DNA of 64,000 bases from Diprion similis (taxonomy: Eukaryota > Arthropoda > Insecta > Hymenoptera > Diprionidae), in the NCBI RefSeq assembly GCF_021155765.1, contig NC_060107.1, positions 2,214,501 through 2,278,500 on the forward strand. Reading direction: 5' to 3'. Of this stretch, positions 13,421 through 26,938 are shown piece by piece. The position numbers were made by a program, and so were the translations under genes. Below the pieces are notes generated by a model that did no database searches, was not told the DNA's origin, and worked only from the letters and a program-made list of their open reading frames with translations. Every line of letters begins with the position of its first letter. Within the stretch, counting starts at the first letter, position 1.

Positions 13421-13780
13421 CAGGTTGGCCACAAATTTGTGGGAAAAAAATTCTATGACATTTCTAGTTTTTCCAGGACCTAAAACCTAGTTTTCCCTGA
13501 CATTTTCCCAGTTCTAGTAAGTTACTAAAACCTAAATCCTTCAGCTTACTAACTCTATACAGTTAAAATTCAATTAGAATTGACGAAAAATGTAACGTAA
13601 AAAAAAATCAGTTTGAGCTAATTTATTTTCTCGATGAAAAAAAGGTAAACTTATGACCTCGAAAAATCATATCTAATTCCTATGATATAAAAGTGACATT
13701 TTCAGTACTTTCCATGACAAAATTAAAAATCCCCTGACATTTCCAGGTTTTCCAAATTTACCAGGTGTGTGGCCACCCTG
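13421..13780. mobile_element. Non-autonomous DNA element with CAGGGTGGCCAC-type ends
   Basis: The left end CAGGTTGGCCACA and right end TGTGGCCACCCTG form terminal inverted repeats. The interior repeats phrases such as TTTTCCCTGACATTTTCC and CCCCTGACATTTCCAGG. At 360 bp it has no coding capacity. Elements with this kind of end are widespread in arthropod genomes; the superfamily is not assigned because no clear target-site duplication is visible. Confidence 0.7.
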
Positions 13781-14545
13781 TACCGATTTTGGAAAGTCGA
13801 ATATAAGGTGTTCGAAAAATCACAACAGGATTGCGGAAAATATAAGAATTACTTCAACATACTACTGGTATTACTCCAATATTTTTCTCAACATGAAGTC
13901 ACTTGATTATACTTATAGTCGATTCCGTAATCGAAATTCAACGACTGTGGAATCGAAAAAAGATGGAACATCATGTATATATAACGATGGACAGTAACAA
14001 CGTTTATTCCTCTGACAATATTCATTACACACAGCGGTAAAAATTCAGAAGATCATATAAGGATCGTCGGTCTGACTCGGATGAGATCACTCGAGATCAG
14101 CCGGATATATCAGGCGGTATACCGGATCCGGAAGTTGCCGAAATGAGCATGAGTCGACTTACCCGTAACAGTTTTGCGTCGACGGTGAAGTAGGTAACTA
14201 TATGACCGGCTGAACGAGCCCGCGAGTCGGCTTGAGTCATGAAAAATCTTGAAATTTGCGCCCGCCTATCTCGGCGAGGCTTCAAACAGCCGCGCGGGAA
14301 CAGCTTTCTCCGGTCAACAACCGACGAAGCAGAGCAAATATTGATCAACGGTGCAAAGACATCCGTACGACCTCTCCTGATCTTTCTTCGTGCATGGCCT
14401 CTTTATATCATCGTCATCCTTATAACGCACTCGGATCCCTGCTGGAGAACTGCATTTCGAAATGTTACCATATACCCGCTTCTTTTTTACCTTTCAATTT
14501 TCGCGTCTCTTTTTTTACACCCAATCATACGTCAGTTGATTTTAA
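13781..14545. other. Intergenic; locally GC-richer segment with a good minus-strand donor
   Basis: Around 14,090-14,460 the sequence is noticeably richer in G, C and CpG than its flanks. On the minus strand a consensus donor (TTACGG|GTAAGT) lies at 14,163/14,162, and the frame upstream of it is open for over 60 codons. This could be an untranslated or coding 5' exon of a minus-strand gene, but no partner exon or homology was recognised, so no gene is called. Confidence 0.35.
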
Positions 14546-15222
14546 TTAACCCTTTGAGGCATAGTGGTAAGTATTCTTACCACCTATTTGACATCCATTT
14601 TTTGTATATTTAGAGAACTTTTCAACATTTCTCTTCACGGTTTTTTGCTATTTCTGATAGTATATACACTTATAGGTTTTCAATACTGGAGAGTAATTAT
14701 TGAGATGTGATGTAAGTTATTATTGTCAGAAACGGTTTGTTTGAAAAAAATCATGAAAATTGAAAGGATAAGTCATTTCCGAGAAAGTTACTGCTCCTCT
14801 ACACCTATACATATTTTACATAAATTATAAGTTTTTGGGGTCACTGATTAATAGTCTGAAATCAGATTTCAAAAAATCAGTATGGCGGATCCAATATGGC
14901 GGACGAAAATTTTAAATTCAATCGAATCCGGAGAAAGAACTCTGCCTGGGAGTTTTTGGGGTCACTGATTACGAATCTGAAATCAGATTTTGAAAATTCA
15001 GTGTGGTGAAACCAATCAGCGAGTCCTAAAATCCCTGCATACAGATTTTTTACTGGATTCTATCAAATTTGAAATTTTCATCCGCAATGTTAGATCCACT
15101 CCGTTGAAATTTTGAAATCTGATCTCAGATTCGTAATCAGTGACCCCCCAAAACCACAGAATACTATGTTGTTACAAAAGTAGACTCAGCACAATATTAT
15201 TACATGTGACTCGGAGGATTAA
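14546..15222 (+). mobile_element. TTAA-type MITE family, copy B
   Basis: Flanked by TTAA on both sides (14,546-14,549 and 15,219-15,222). The ends CCCTTTGAGGCA and, reversed, TCCTCCGAGTCA are imperfect inverted repeats. The interior contains an internally repeated unit (GTTTTTGGGGTCACTGATTA, AATCTGAAATCAGATTT) in both orientations, and AATATGGCGGACGAAAATTT. It is non-coding. The TTAA duplication with C-rich ends points to mobilisation by a piggyBac-type transposase (inference). It is related to copies A (6,372) and C (58,546). Confidence 0.75.
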
Positions 15223-18200
15223 CAGCAGGCTAAAGCTTGTTCAAAGTGTTCAAAGTGTATAAGAATCGCTTCAGTATGTTTCACTATGAACTTTACTACT
15301 TTATGTATATCCAAATAATCGAAAACAGAGTTTATGAAGTTAATATACATACAGATATACTAACGCGAACGAAATTGCTACCTCAGTATTTAATGTCCCC
15401 ACAATTATTGGGATTTTTTAATATAATATACATCATCGGCTAGCCAATTCAATGAATGAGAATAAAAGAAGAAAGAGTGTCGAAAAGATGTTGTGCCTGC
15501 ACGTATAGTAAATGAAGTACGTCTATTTAATATAGGTTATCGAAAGTATTAAGCCTGCGGACTATACGGTGTAAATCGCATGACGTCTAGTTTTCTCTCC
15601 AAGAATTTGGGTATCGGTTATTATATGCTTCATGTCTTGGCAGGATTTCACAGTTATACAGTAAGTATGAAAATTGCACATTACACTTATATAAATGGAC
15701 AGACTTTATACGTTATACTTACTCGTCGAATATCAAGATACGGTGGAAGTCAAGGCTGGTAGCAGCACATAAGCCCCGCTGCATCAGCCTACTTTACTTA
15801 TAATACTACTAATATAACTAGTATCGCGATACCGTCTGAGAAACCCGACTGATGTGAAACGGGTCTAACTTCGTCCGTTACGGTACAATGACCAAACTAG
15901 CATTTAGCATATCCAAGTGATAAGATCAAATTGGATCTCGCGATTAGGATCAGCAATGTCCCCTGGAATCACACGATCCACCTTTCTATCGAATGACAGC
16001 TGATCGCGGAGCCTCACATCATTGAACTTGATTCTCTACGATTATTCTAATTGTTCAAATAATCTCATTGCCAATACTTGTTTTGCACATAAAAACGACG
16101 GGAAGATTTTTTTACATATACATTATCTTCCATCCGGACTTTCAGATCTTCTAAACGGGAATAGTGAAAGCAAAAACGGAAATACCATGAGTCGAACATC
16201 AAGAATACGTGGAAGCTACGGAGATAATCGTGAGAGTAAACGTCGTGGCACTTCTTTATATCGAACATTTGTCATCAGCCACTGAAATGCGTCATTTTTT
16301 TGTTATGTTTATAATGAAGAAAGAAAATTTAACTGTATAATGAAGAGAATTTTACAGTGAATGCATAAACTTGAATAGACTTATTATATTATAAGCAGTG
16401 TATCAAGGGGTAGTTTGAATATTATAAACGAAAATAGTAGTACGAATGATATGTAATATGTAAGTAAAATGTCACCTAAAACAGCGTTAAAAAGTGTTAT
16501 TTTTATTGATAACAGCTTGGTGAAAGTGTGACCTAAGCCTATAAGTAGAAAACTATCTTTCGTTTGAAATAATTATGAAAAATCTATGACTTATCTTTTT
16601 AACAAGCCGTACATTATATGTATGTATATATGCATATGTACGTAATTCATAGACAGGATATAGTGAATAATGTGTATTATTTTTTTTAATTTTTTTTTTT
16701 TTTAATTTTTATAGTAAATTTCACATTGTTTTTCTCCCAAATTTCTTCGTTCTCTTTTTTTGTTTTCTCTTTTATTTTTACAAAACTCTATTATATATCG
16801 GTAAGGTCGCAGTAGTTATAGTAGATGACCTCGATCAAATCATTTACATTTTATTTTCGTTATAGTCTGTTATTGTGTTGTGTTGTTTTTTTTTTTTTTT
16901 GTTTTTTTTTTTGACGTTTACTTTTTCCTCTTCTTTGCATTTTGTTTCACCAATGAATTACTTACGCTATACATAATAGCTAAATTTATCAATATATTCA
17001 CTTATTATTTACATATTAACAATGAATAGTGGCATATATGTATATATATATGCATGTGTATAAAAAAAATTCACCCTACGTTATCTAGAAAACAATACTT
17101 AACTGACCACCAGCAGTATTTTATACATATAATCATGTGTAGAAGCCTAATAGACCCTTACTATACATATAGATTTATTTTTGCTCTTTTTTTTCTTTGC
17201 TTTTCTTCTCCCACTTTTATTTATACATTGTAGTACAACAGAGAGAACGTTCAAGTATTTTTTAAAGTCGATAATTGGCAAGTGTGATACACAAAAAAGA
17301 AAAAAAAAAAAATTTGAATATTTTAGCTAAATATCCTATTGATCGTGAAATTAATCTGAAAATGAAAATAGAATAATTGCGTTTACGTAGCTCGGAAACA
17401 ATTTTACCCGTCTTCGGACACGGCTACAATTATATTAGTACATAGGCATATTCAGTGCATAAAGTCGCCATAAAGCAAAGTTAAACTGATTTGAGTAGAA
17501 TAAAACTGTTACACATATCGAAAAATTTTTAATTTTTTTACAACCGTTTCGTATATTCGGTATCGCGAGAAAAAATGAAATTTTATACAGGTTACGAATT
17601 ATCTCTTTTTTCATACTTGAACGCTCGAGGATTTAATTAAATGGCAGTGTTCTCCGTCAACTTGACGGCGTATTTTTTTTTTTTTTTTTTCCTGGTTCAC
17701 TTTGGAATAAGTCAATCTGCATACTGGATTACGATGTATACTGAATTTGAATGATGATCTTGTTTTCAATAAAACGAAAAAAAAAAATGATTTATTAAGG
17801 TATAAAACATGAAAGAAACTGAATGAAGAACGGGAAAAAAAGACAGAAAAGTGAATCTGCTTTCTTGTCTCGCGTTTTGGATATGCAACCAAAAAAAAAA
17901 AATAATATAATAACAACTATGCTTTCTCACAAGTAACGATTGTGAATATATTTTTTATACAAACATCATTTCAATTGGCAGTGCTAACGATACGTGTCAT
18001 GCGTATTTCGTGAATTTATATGATGATGCTCTGTTACGTGTATCATAATTACAAATTTTACCAAGTATGTGTTTGTATTTATTTTCATACAGGACTCTGT
18101 CTAACCTAGTGCAATATTTAATTTTCTGTACAAGTAACTGACGCAGCTTTTCAAACCGTTTTGTGAAGTAATAAATCCGATCCTGAGTTAATATTTCATT

Positions 18201-18618
18201 GCATATTACTGAAATTTATTGCATGTCGTCTATAGTTTCTGAAGAATATTGCCATGATAATATACGAATGTAAATACACAGTGTAAACTTTTATTCCATT
18301 GCTTTTGCAAGCGCGTGTAAAAGCACCGTTTCACTAACGAGATGAATAGAAAGCATGTATGAGCGTGAATGCAAATAATACACGACTTTTTCCTCTTTTC
18401 TCTTTACAGATATGATTAATATTCGTGGGTCTACTTAAAAAAAAAAATACCGAAAGATACAAAGTTTGTATTAACGCTTTACCGGAAAATTCTTTGCCAC
18501 ACTTAGGTTTCGGGTTAAAAAAAAATTAAAATTGTTCAGCTTTCGTACACAGAGTCGGCAGATAATTTTTTAATTTTAGCAAAAGTTTCGTGATATTGCG
18601 TAACCGATTATATAGATT

Positions 18619-18620
<2 letters not shown>

Positions 18621-18668
<48 letters not shown>
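18621..18668 (+). repeat. Poly(A) tract of about 48 bases
   Basis: An uninterrupted A-run followed about 25 bases later by a (CT)n tract to about 18,760. It could be the tail of an old retroposed sequence or a slippage-expanded homopolymer. No element body is recognisable upstream. Confidence 0.95.
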
Positions 18669-18669
<1 letters not shown>

Positions 18670-20242
18670 GTACAAATTGATATAAAATTCATGCCAATTC
18701 TCTCTCTCTCTCTCTTCCTCTTTCTCTTTCACTCTCTCTATCTCTCTCGCTGACTCACTCTTTGAGAATAGATTTATGTACACATGTATGCATATATCAT
18801 ATCTTCGAACGTATAATACTAGTTGTACAATAAGTTTTTTTTTAGCTTTTCTTTTTTTTTTTTATACTTGTATAAAAAAATATATTCGAAGGATAACAAA
18901 AGAGAGGAAACGCGTAAGTGTATAGACAAATAAATCGTGGGCGGAGAATGTGGCTTAACGTATGGAATTTTAAATAAAAATATAAGAAGTTGCGGTTCTT
19001 CGAATAGCAGCTTATATGTTCACTTTTGAAAATACACCTTATGAAAATGATAGTTTAACGGTGTTGCTGAATTAACATAATTAATAGGATATAACTGCTT
19101 AAATAATAATCGCGCGTTTAGCTTTGGCGACGTTCAAGCCGTTGAATAAATAAATAAATACGCAATGGTGAAATAGACCGTTTAACGTTAATGGGTAAAA
19201 AAATAAACTCGGTGTATTAGCAACCAACAATAAACCATTACGAGCCTTCTTCGTGTTGTTAAATCAGAAATAAAACTACCAGGTTGTTCTTCACTTTCAT
19301 CTTTTAAAGAAATACCAAAGAGAATATTAGGTATGAATTTGATAATCTGCATGGTAATCCGCATGATTTGTAGGAAAACCCATATACGGCGATATGCGCA
19401 TATCTTTCTATTATACAGAAATCAGGTACACGCTTTCGAACATGGAAAAAAAAAAAAATCAAAACAATCAAATTTCATTCTTTTCATTCAATCCGAAATT
19501 TCTAGCTAAATAATAAGCATATAATATAATACGTGTATACCTCCCGATAGATTATTTATCAATTCAATTAAATAATCCTGATGATGAGGAATAGATAGTC
19601 GTATTTATAACGTTATGTATTATATATAAATAATAAATTATAAATATCGTTCGAAAAAATATTCATAATTCTTACTTTTTGTAAATATTTCTTTAATAAA
19701 AAACGTAACAGCTAAATTTATAAACACTGAAAATGTAGATTACAACATAATATACTGTTATAACAATTCCATCACATGGTGGAGAATAGTCGAGTTGTGG
19801 CTATATTCTGTTGTACCAACATTGAAATTATCACTATTTAGTATTTTATGTGTGTAATGTATATTATATATATATATATTGTACAAATTATTTTATTCCA
19901 TACTATTTGGACAACGTGCTTCTCTTTATTCCCGTTTTATTAAATTTTTTTTTTCCTTCTTCTCTGTCTGTACGTCTTTAATATTATTCATTATTTATTA
20001 ATTAATTATTTATTATTATCATTATTATTTGCAAAAATATGATTTACTATTTTAACAAAACCTGTACGCACATTATTTTTTATATTTTTTATTATTTCTG
20101 TTTTTTTTTTAATTTTTTTTTTTTTTACTTCAATTTTCTTTCTCCGTTTTTTTTGTTTTTTTTTTTTTTTTTAGTTCTCGTATTTTACACACTAGCGCAA
20201 CACTGTCCAAAAGTATAGGTCAAGAATTACAATGCAGGAGGC

Positions 20243-20245
<3 letters not shown>

Positions 20246-20291
<46 letters not shown>
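20246..20291 (+). repeat. (CA)n-(TA)n compound microsatellite
   Basis: About 15 CA units are followed directly by about 8 TA units, with further TA-rich sequence to 20,356. Confidence 0.95.
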
Positions 20292-20524
20292 CTGATGTAT
20301 ATATATATATTTATATACATAAATACATACACATATATATATATATATATGTATATATAATACGACGACGTTTTACATTACGTTCATCCGTTCATTCATT
20401 TAGTCATTCGATAGATCAACCATTTCATTCGCACGCCATATATATACACAGTTCTATATGACCCAATACGCACACTACTCTCGCCATATTATTATGCTAC
20501 ACGATATCAAAGACTATATATCCT

Positions 20525-20552
20525 TGACGACGACGACGACGACGACGACGAC
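20525..20552 (+). repeat. (GAC)9 microsatellite
   Basis: Perfect trinucleotide run GACGAC..., outside any recognised gene. Confidence 0.95.
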
Positions 20553-21081
20553 AAGGAAGAGGATCGATGTGCTCATACACTTTGCTCGATTATTATAATC
20601 ATTGATTCAATTATTATATTTGCTTTCATTTTTTTTTTTTTTTTTTTTTTCATTTTTTACGTTTTTTTTCTCATTTGCTTTCATTTTTCTTCTCTTCACT
20701 CGTGTTTGAAAAATAAAGAACGATCTATTTTTATATTACATTTAAAAAAAAAAAGTTTTCAGTCATTTACAATATAAGAAGGGGGGAGTGGCGGAGTCTC
20801 GGGGGGAGTGAGAGGATGGGAGGGAGGACCAGGGGAAGCTTATAAATATTTAATCGACGTTGGTACACGAAACGAATCGTTTACTTTTGAATGTATACGA
20901 AAATACCAGGCCAACCTATGGTGAGTTTCATTGTACACGTATGACGAAACACCGGCAGATATGCAATGATGACAACACCGCGGTGATGATCAGGGTCCAA
21001 TGAGGCCAGCTCACGCAAGACCATGCAATTTGGGCGCCAGGGATAGGGCGGGTCACTCTCGTTCCTGCCCCTCGCACAACA

Positions 21082-24000
21082 TCACTTCAAGTATGACTTA
21101 TAAAGCGTCGTACTCCTACACGTCTCCTTCTCCTGCTCTAACAGGAACAAAAGGTCTCTGTAGTTTACCCTTTTTAGCCGCGGTCTCATCGGCATTTGCC
21201 TACTAAGACCGGACGTCGAAGAGTTCACACCACTTCCGCTACCCGCCCCTCCCGGCGAACTGCCGACGTCCAATTTTTGTTTCTTGCGCGGACCGATCGC
21301 TTGCAACGCCGTTAGATTCGCTTCTCTTTGCCTGAGTTCTTCCATCTCGGCCCGTTGCATCTACAACGAAAGAAAAAAATCTTTCGTAATTTTCTGCAAA
21401 ATCTTTAGAAGAATATAAAGTGAAATTTCGTATCGGAAACTGATGCCGTTGTCAAATGTGAGAAACTAGTTGAATCGAGTTTTGCAATCGAATAATCAAA
21501 ACTTAGACGGCGTACCTCCTTGGCTTTAGCCTTGAGCTTGGCTTGTTCAGGATCTTCGGTTTTGGCGCGACTTTTCGCAGCTCTCAGAAGTAATTCTCTT
21601 TCTTGTTCTTCGTGCCGTCTACGCTCTACCCTGTCGAGTTCCTCCAAAAATTTCAACTGCGCCCTTACATCCTGTGTAACTTCGTATCTAGGATCAACCT
21701 GACAATAACAACGAATGTTAGGAGGAAAACTCAGAACTAGATGAAATTCTATTCACGGCATGCTCAGATCTGCAAACTGTACCTTGATGAGGTCTATCCT
21801 ATGTTCCGCTATTACTGCAAGCTTTTCAACTAAATTTTTTAGCCTCTCCTGGGTAGCGTGCGAAATTAGCGACGCGACTTCCGCGTTGGGTTCTTCTAAT
21901 CCGTAACTTGAAACTGGAAGGATAAGATTTGTATGTTTAAAAATAAATGGGATGCTTCTCAAGTGTAAAGATGTAAAATGTCAAGTACAGCCAAAAAAAA
22001 ATTACCTATTTGTTTAATCCTTTGCTGTAACGGAGTCATGTGTAAAAAGACTTCGTCTTTACAAGACCGAATCTGCGTACCAACAAATTCAGTCGATCCA
22101 AGAATCCTCTGCGATTCTTCGGCGAGATTCACACCTCCCATAGCTGCTACATCATTTATATCGTCGTCACCACTGAAGAAATTATAGTATGGAAATGAAA
22201 AGTTGAAGGTACAAATATAATAGCGAGAAACCTTAATAATATCAACAATTTCCAATACTATTATTTACTAAGTAGATGCGAAATATCTCAATGTACGATA
22301 ACTTACGTGTATCCTGCTGAAGAGAAGGTTTTTTTCTCTTTCTCTTTAGCCGTTGGTTTTGGAACGAAGGAAGGCACTACGGCTTTATTCTGGGTAGTAG
22401 TGGTGTTGCTAGTCTTGCCCTGCGCTGTGGTAGCTACCGTCTTAATGACGTTAGCAACAGGAGGTTTTTGAACGGTGGGAGCAGTAGGTCGAATACCGCT
22501 CACCGCCACTGTTGTTTTGACCGTGTGTGTCGTCGGACTGCGAACCATCGTCACTACCGGTCTGATCTAAAATATTGTATTGCCGAACTTTTCTAGTGAA
22601 ACCAAAAATACAGCAATCCATTTAAATATGGATGAGTTGCGCGCGGGGGCGGGGGGGGGGGCATATCGGAAACAAAGATAAGCATCTCGGTGGTAGATTT
22701 CTGACAAAGTTTATGGATCTTGGAGAGATAATATGATTAGTAAATTAAAACATAAAAGTTTAGAAATTACAATTAGAATTGACAGAATTTAAAATCATCC
22801 AAACAATGTTTCGTTTACATGGAATATTATAGAAAAAAATAAAATAAAAACAATGGACTTCAACTACAAAAGTCTAAGGAAAAAAATACGCAGTGATCAA
22901 ACTTTTTGTGAACTCAACCATACCAGTCTCTGTTGGATTTGTTGTGCTGGTCGTTGAACCATCGTAGTTGGCCCTACGAGCGGCGCCATAACACGTACTT
23001 GGGTTGTCGTTATGCCTCCTCCCACTGGACCCGTAGCTGCTACAGCAACGGTTGGCCTCAGCTGGTTCTGGTGGGAAATGTGACGTTAAATGAATAATAC
23101 ACTTGAATTTTAACCAATAATTATTTAACAGTCAAGTGTTTTATATCAGTGTTATTCAGTCAGGGCTGTTATTTTTTTTCACCATTGAATTTGCCACTTT
23201 TCTCAAGTTTTCCATGTACAAAGTAAACACAGCCCACAGTACAGAAGTTTGTAGTATACACAATGAAGTATGACTATAACAATGAAACGTTAATTTGAAT
23301 AATTGAATACATTCAATTTATCTAATAGGTATACCTCCGATATATTAAACGAGCGTTTGTAAACATGTAAAATTCTACGACTTTTCCAACATGGAAAATA
23401 ATTCCTCCCAAAACTTTCCGATTTTCTTTGTCGCGTAACAAACCTAATTATAATTTAAACATTTAAACAACGGACTTTGCAAAAATTAATATCAAAATTT
23501 TAATATAACGGTTTATCATATAGAATATACTCACCTGTGCCTGAGCTACCGATGTACTGTCTGCTATGGAGAAAACAACGTTGGCAGGAGGGGGACGTAT
23601 GCCTTCAATAACAAGATCCTTGGTGACAAGAGACTGTCTGAGAAGCGGCAAGCTCTTCTTGAGGAATCCGATGAGGCATGGTTGAGGCGAGGCATTAAGC
23701 AATCTTTCAAGTCTATCACAAAACTCTTCTGGTTCAACTTTAGTATCAATTAACTCTTGAATCAACGTCCGAACATTTCGTTCCACTGCTTTAGGTTCTC
23801 GACTAGACAACTCTAACAAATTTGCTAAGAATTTACGGCACTTTTCTTTGGTATTATCTGTGGTTTGACGCTGAAAAAGAAGAATTAGACAATTTTCATT
23901 AAATGATCAGTTCGCGATGGTTATATATGAAACAAAGACAAAACTCAATAAGTTCCTTACCTGGGCAGGACTTTGTGCTGTTGGGACTTTAGTTGCAGCA

Positions 24001-26895
24001 GGTATTGGTGCTGCGGCTGCTACAGTAGTTACAGTACCAGGAGTCGTGGTGACTGTTGTAACACTTGCAGCTACCGTCTGGATGAAAATTAATCATTTGT
24101 TACGAATCTCATTATTTTTAATAAATGCAAGATCAAGGAACAATATGAAAATCCGTCCTAATATTTTGTTTCATACTGGATGAAACTGTCAATCAAGGAA
24201 GGGATGAATTTCATATCATTTTCTTTTACTACAGTTGCAATTTGAGGGAAAAAGAAAAACAAATATAAATAAATATATAATGTATGCAAACCACTACCTT
24301 CAAAATAATGCACCACTACTACTCACACGCAATTTCATATCACAGAACAAATACAACGTATAAATAAATAATTTTCTGACCATCACACTACACGTATGAT
24401 AATAAAAATGTAATACAAAGATGACAGAATTTGTATTGTCATTACAGAAACTGGAAGGGCGCAAAATCATCAGGAGTTAAAGCACTATCAAACTCACTTC
24501 TATACGATTGACAATATTTTCATCGTGTCTAAATAGCTGTGTAGCAATTGGACAATTATGTGGAATTTATGCTTATTGATATATCATTCCGTACTTAAGC
24601 TGTGGGAACACTATACGATATGAAACAGACAAAAAATGAACTGAATTTGTAATAATAGTAAAATTGAATTGTACCTACTCAACTACACATTATAAGAATT
24701 CTTCGATAATTCTAGCTAACGAACATGCAACCGACATTGCAAATTGGGCTCCTCAAAGAATTACCTGGTACCTTAATCAAGAATATTAATAAGACTGGTT
24801 GCAATTGTTCAGTGGTATTCAATACCTCAAGACGATAATGATGAATTTAACAAGTTTATTTTAAATAACTCAAAAAACTTCTTTTCAACAATATGCAGAC
24901 AGAAGTTGCAATTTAAAAATTTCTGAATAAAATATCCTGAATACCCAAAGCTGTTAATAAAGTGATAAAATATATGCAGCATGACTGCATACCTTGCGAT
25001 GCAGAGAAAAACATTTGTATAAAATGTATTGTAAATTCTTTATCGAATGAAATGTCCAACGAAAATTAGTTAAAAATTATGTCCAATATTAGGTCGATGA
25101 GAATAAGACGTTAACGGGAAAAAGACTTTGGTTACCAAGAATAATTCCACGCATTTCTTTAAAAGAAATTGAAAATTGATCTTACAGTAAAATATAAATC
25201 CAACTTCGACTGGTCACACTATCCAACAAAGATATGCACGGTACATTGCCGTACTAAGAAAAAAGAACAAAACACGAAAGGAAAAACCACCATTCCAATC
25301 AACTAAAGTCAATAAAACAGTGCAAATCTACAACGCCACTACATCGAGAGACTCCTACGAGTTATGAGTGTGCGTCACCTGAATGGGTTTTCTTAACGTG
25401 GCGAGTGGCGGGCCAGTGAACTGAGTGTTCAGCCTACTTACAGCCGGCACAGAGGTTAGGCGATAAGTTGTGCCTGCGGTCGGAGCAACCACTGCGCCTC
25501 CGGCAATACTGTTCGGGGTGACAGCCCCTCCCCCAGGGGTACCTGTGGGTGGCGCCGGTCCTACCCTCAGCAATTGGTATTGCCCATTCTCAGTTTTCAA
25601 AAGTAGATGTCCCTGGGTTCCGGGTTGAAGACCTTGGAGGGCCTGCAGTGTTATCTGAAATGCCAAATCCCTAAGTGTTAAATCGGTTCTGTCAAAATCT
25701 GGCTGTTTCATTGATAATAAATATGTTTACGATCGATGACTGCTAGGAATAAACTAGCCATTTGTACCTGCGAGCTGAGAACTTTGAATTTGAAGATTAC
25801 AACATGAAAAGATTCGTTGGCTTGCAATTTTTAGACATCTGTTTTACTTGTAATACAGTTTGAAATCATCATAGGATAAAAAAATCAATTCTGGATAATT
25901 GAAAATAAAATAATAAATAGATAATAAAAATTGTAATAAATTATTCAAACGTATAACGACGAAACGTACCGATTTTTTCTTTACTGAATAGCCAATAAAC
26001 TAAGCCTACATTTTAGGATGATAAAATAAAAATTGTTCAAAAAATAAAAATAGTAACGATATTGCGCATGTTAGAAATAATTCACTATAACCATGCAGTG
26101 ATCGGTACGAACACTTGAACATTTATTTTGCTCGCTTGAGCAAGAATGAATGGACGAAACTGTTTCAAGGTTATTATAAAATAGAAAATAAAAAGAGAGT
26201 TCTGTGATTGAGAAATAAATCTAGAAAATTATGATATACAAAAATACCAGTCACTTTTTCAAATTCTGCAAGGTTATCGTATCGATCGTAGAAAAGCTGG
26301 TAGCGAAACTTTGTCAAGAGTAAACGAATGTGAAAATGATGAATGAAAATGTTGTTAAAAATGCATCTTACCCCGGGTGCACCAGGTCTGGCACCGACCA
26401 TGTGTTGTCCAATGACGACCCTCGAGGCAACTTGCTTGCCCTGCTGTTGTCCAGCGACTGGAGTGCCGGGCCTCATGGTGTTTACATTTAAAATTTGGAC
26501 ATTGCTAGGTACTATGGTAGAAGTGACGCCAGCCTTCCCTTGCAGGGTTGTGCTGGCGGCATTCCCAGCCACTGAAACGGGAACGGACATTGGGACGGAA
26601 ACCATTCCCCCAGGTGTGGCGCTAGTCTTTATAACCAAGGCAGTGCCACCCCCTTGCTGCTTGTTGACATTAGCCGAAGACTGGCTGTTGGCCTGAGTTA
26701 TAGAGCCGATATTGTGAGCAAGGCCCGAGGTAGTCTGAAGCACAGTCTGCGTCGTCACCCCTAGACTGCCGTTGGGTAAATGGCCAACTGTTTGGGTGGG
26801 GAATGACAGCCTGTTGTTAACGTTAACCACGCCGGTGGTGGATATGGTCTGTCCCTGAGAGGGATACACCAGCTTGACAGACTGCTGTTGCTGCT

Positions 26896-26938
<43 letters not shown>

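Larger units (their letters stand above)
15223..20990. other. AT-rich, homopolymer-rich region 3' of TAF4
   Basis: No convincing coding exon. From about 16,660 the plus strand is unusually rich in T-runs, and there are long A-runs, (CT)n, (CA)n, (TA)n and (GAC)n tracts. As it lies directly downstream of TAF4 on the minus strand, part of it (near 20,990) is probably TAF4 3' UTR; its end cannot be set because AATAAA-like words are abundant. Two short related motifs (15,727-15,757 and 16,186-16,216) are described as a finding. Confidence 0.5.

Noticed and set aside
17611-18783. Long minus-strand frames with poly-Phe or poly-Lys
   Set aside because: They are translations of A/T homopolymers and (CT)n repeats.
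23917-24183. Plus-strand 88-codon frame rich in Ala, Val and Gly
   Set aside because: It is the antisense shadow of TAF4 exon 3 (24,077-23,961).
26343-26696. Plus-strand 117-codon frame
   Set aside because: Antisense shadow of TAF4 exon 1.
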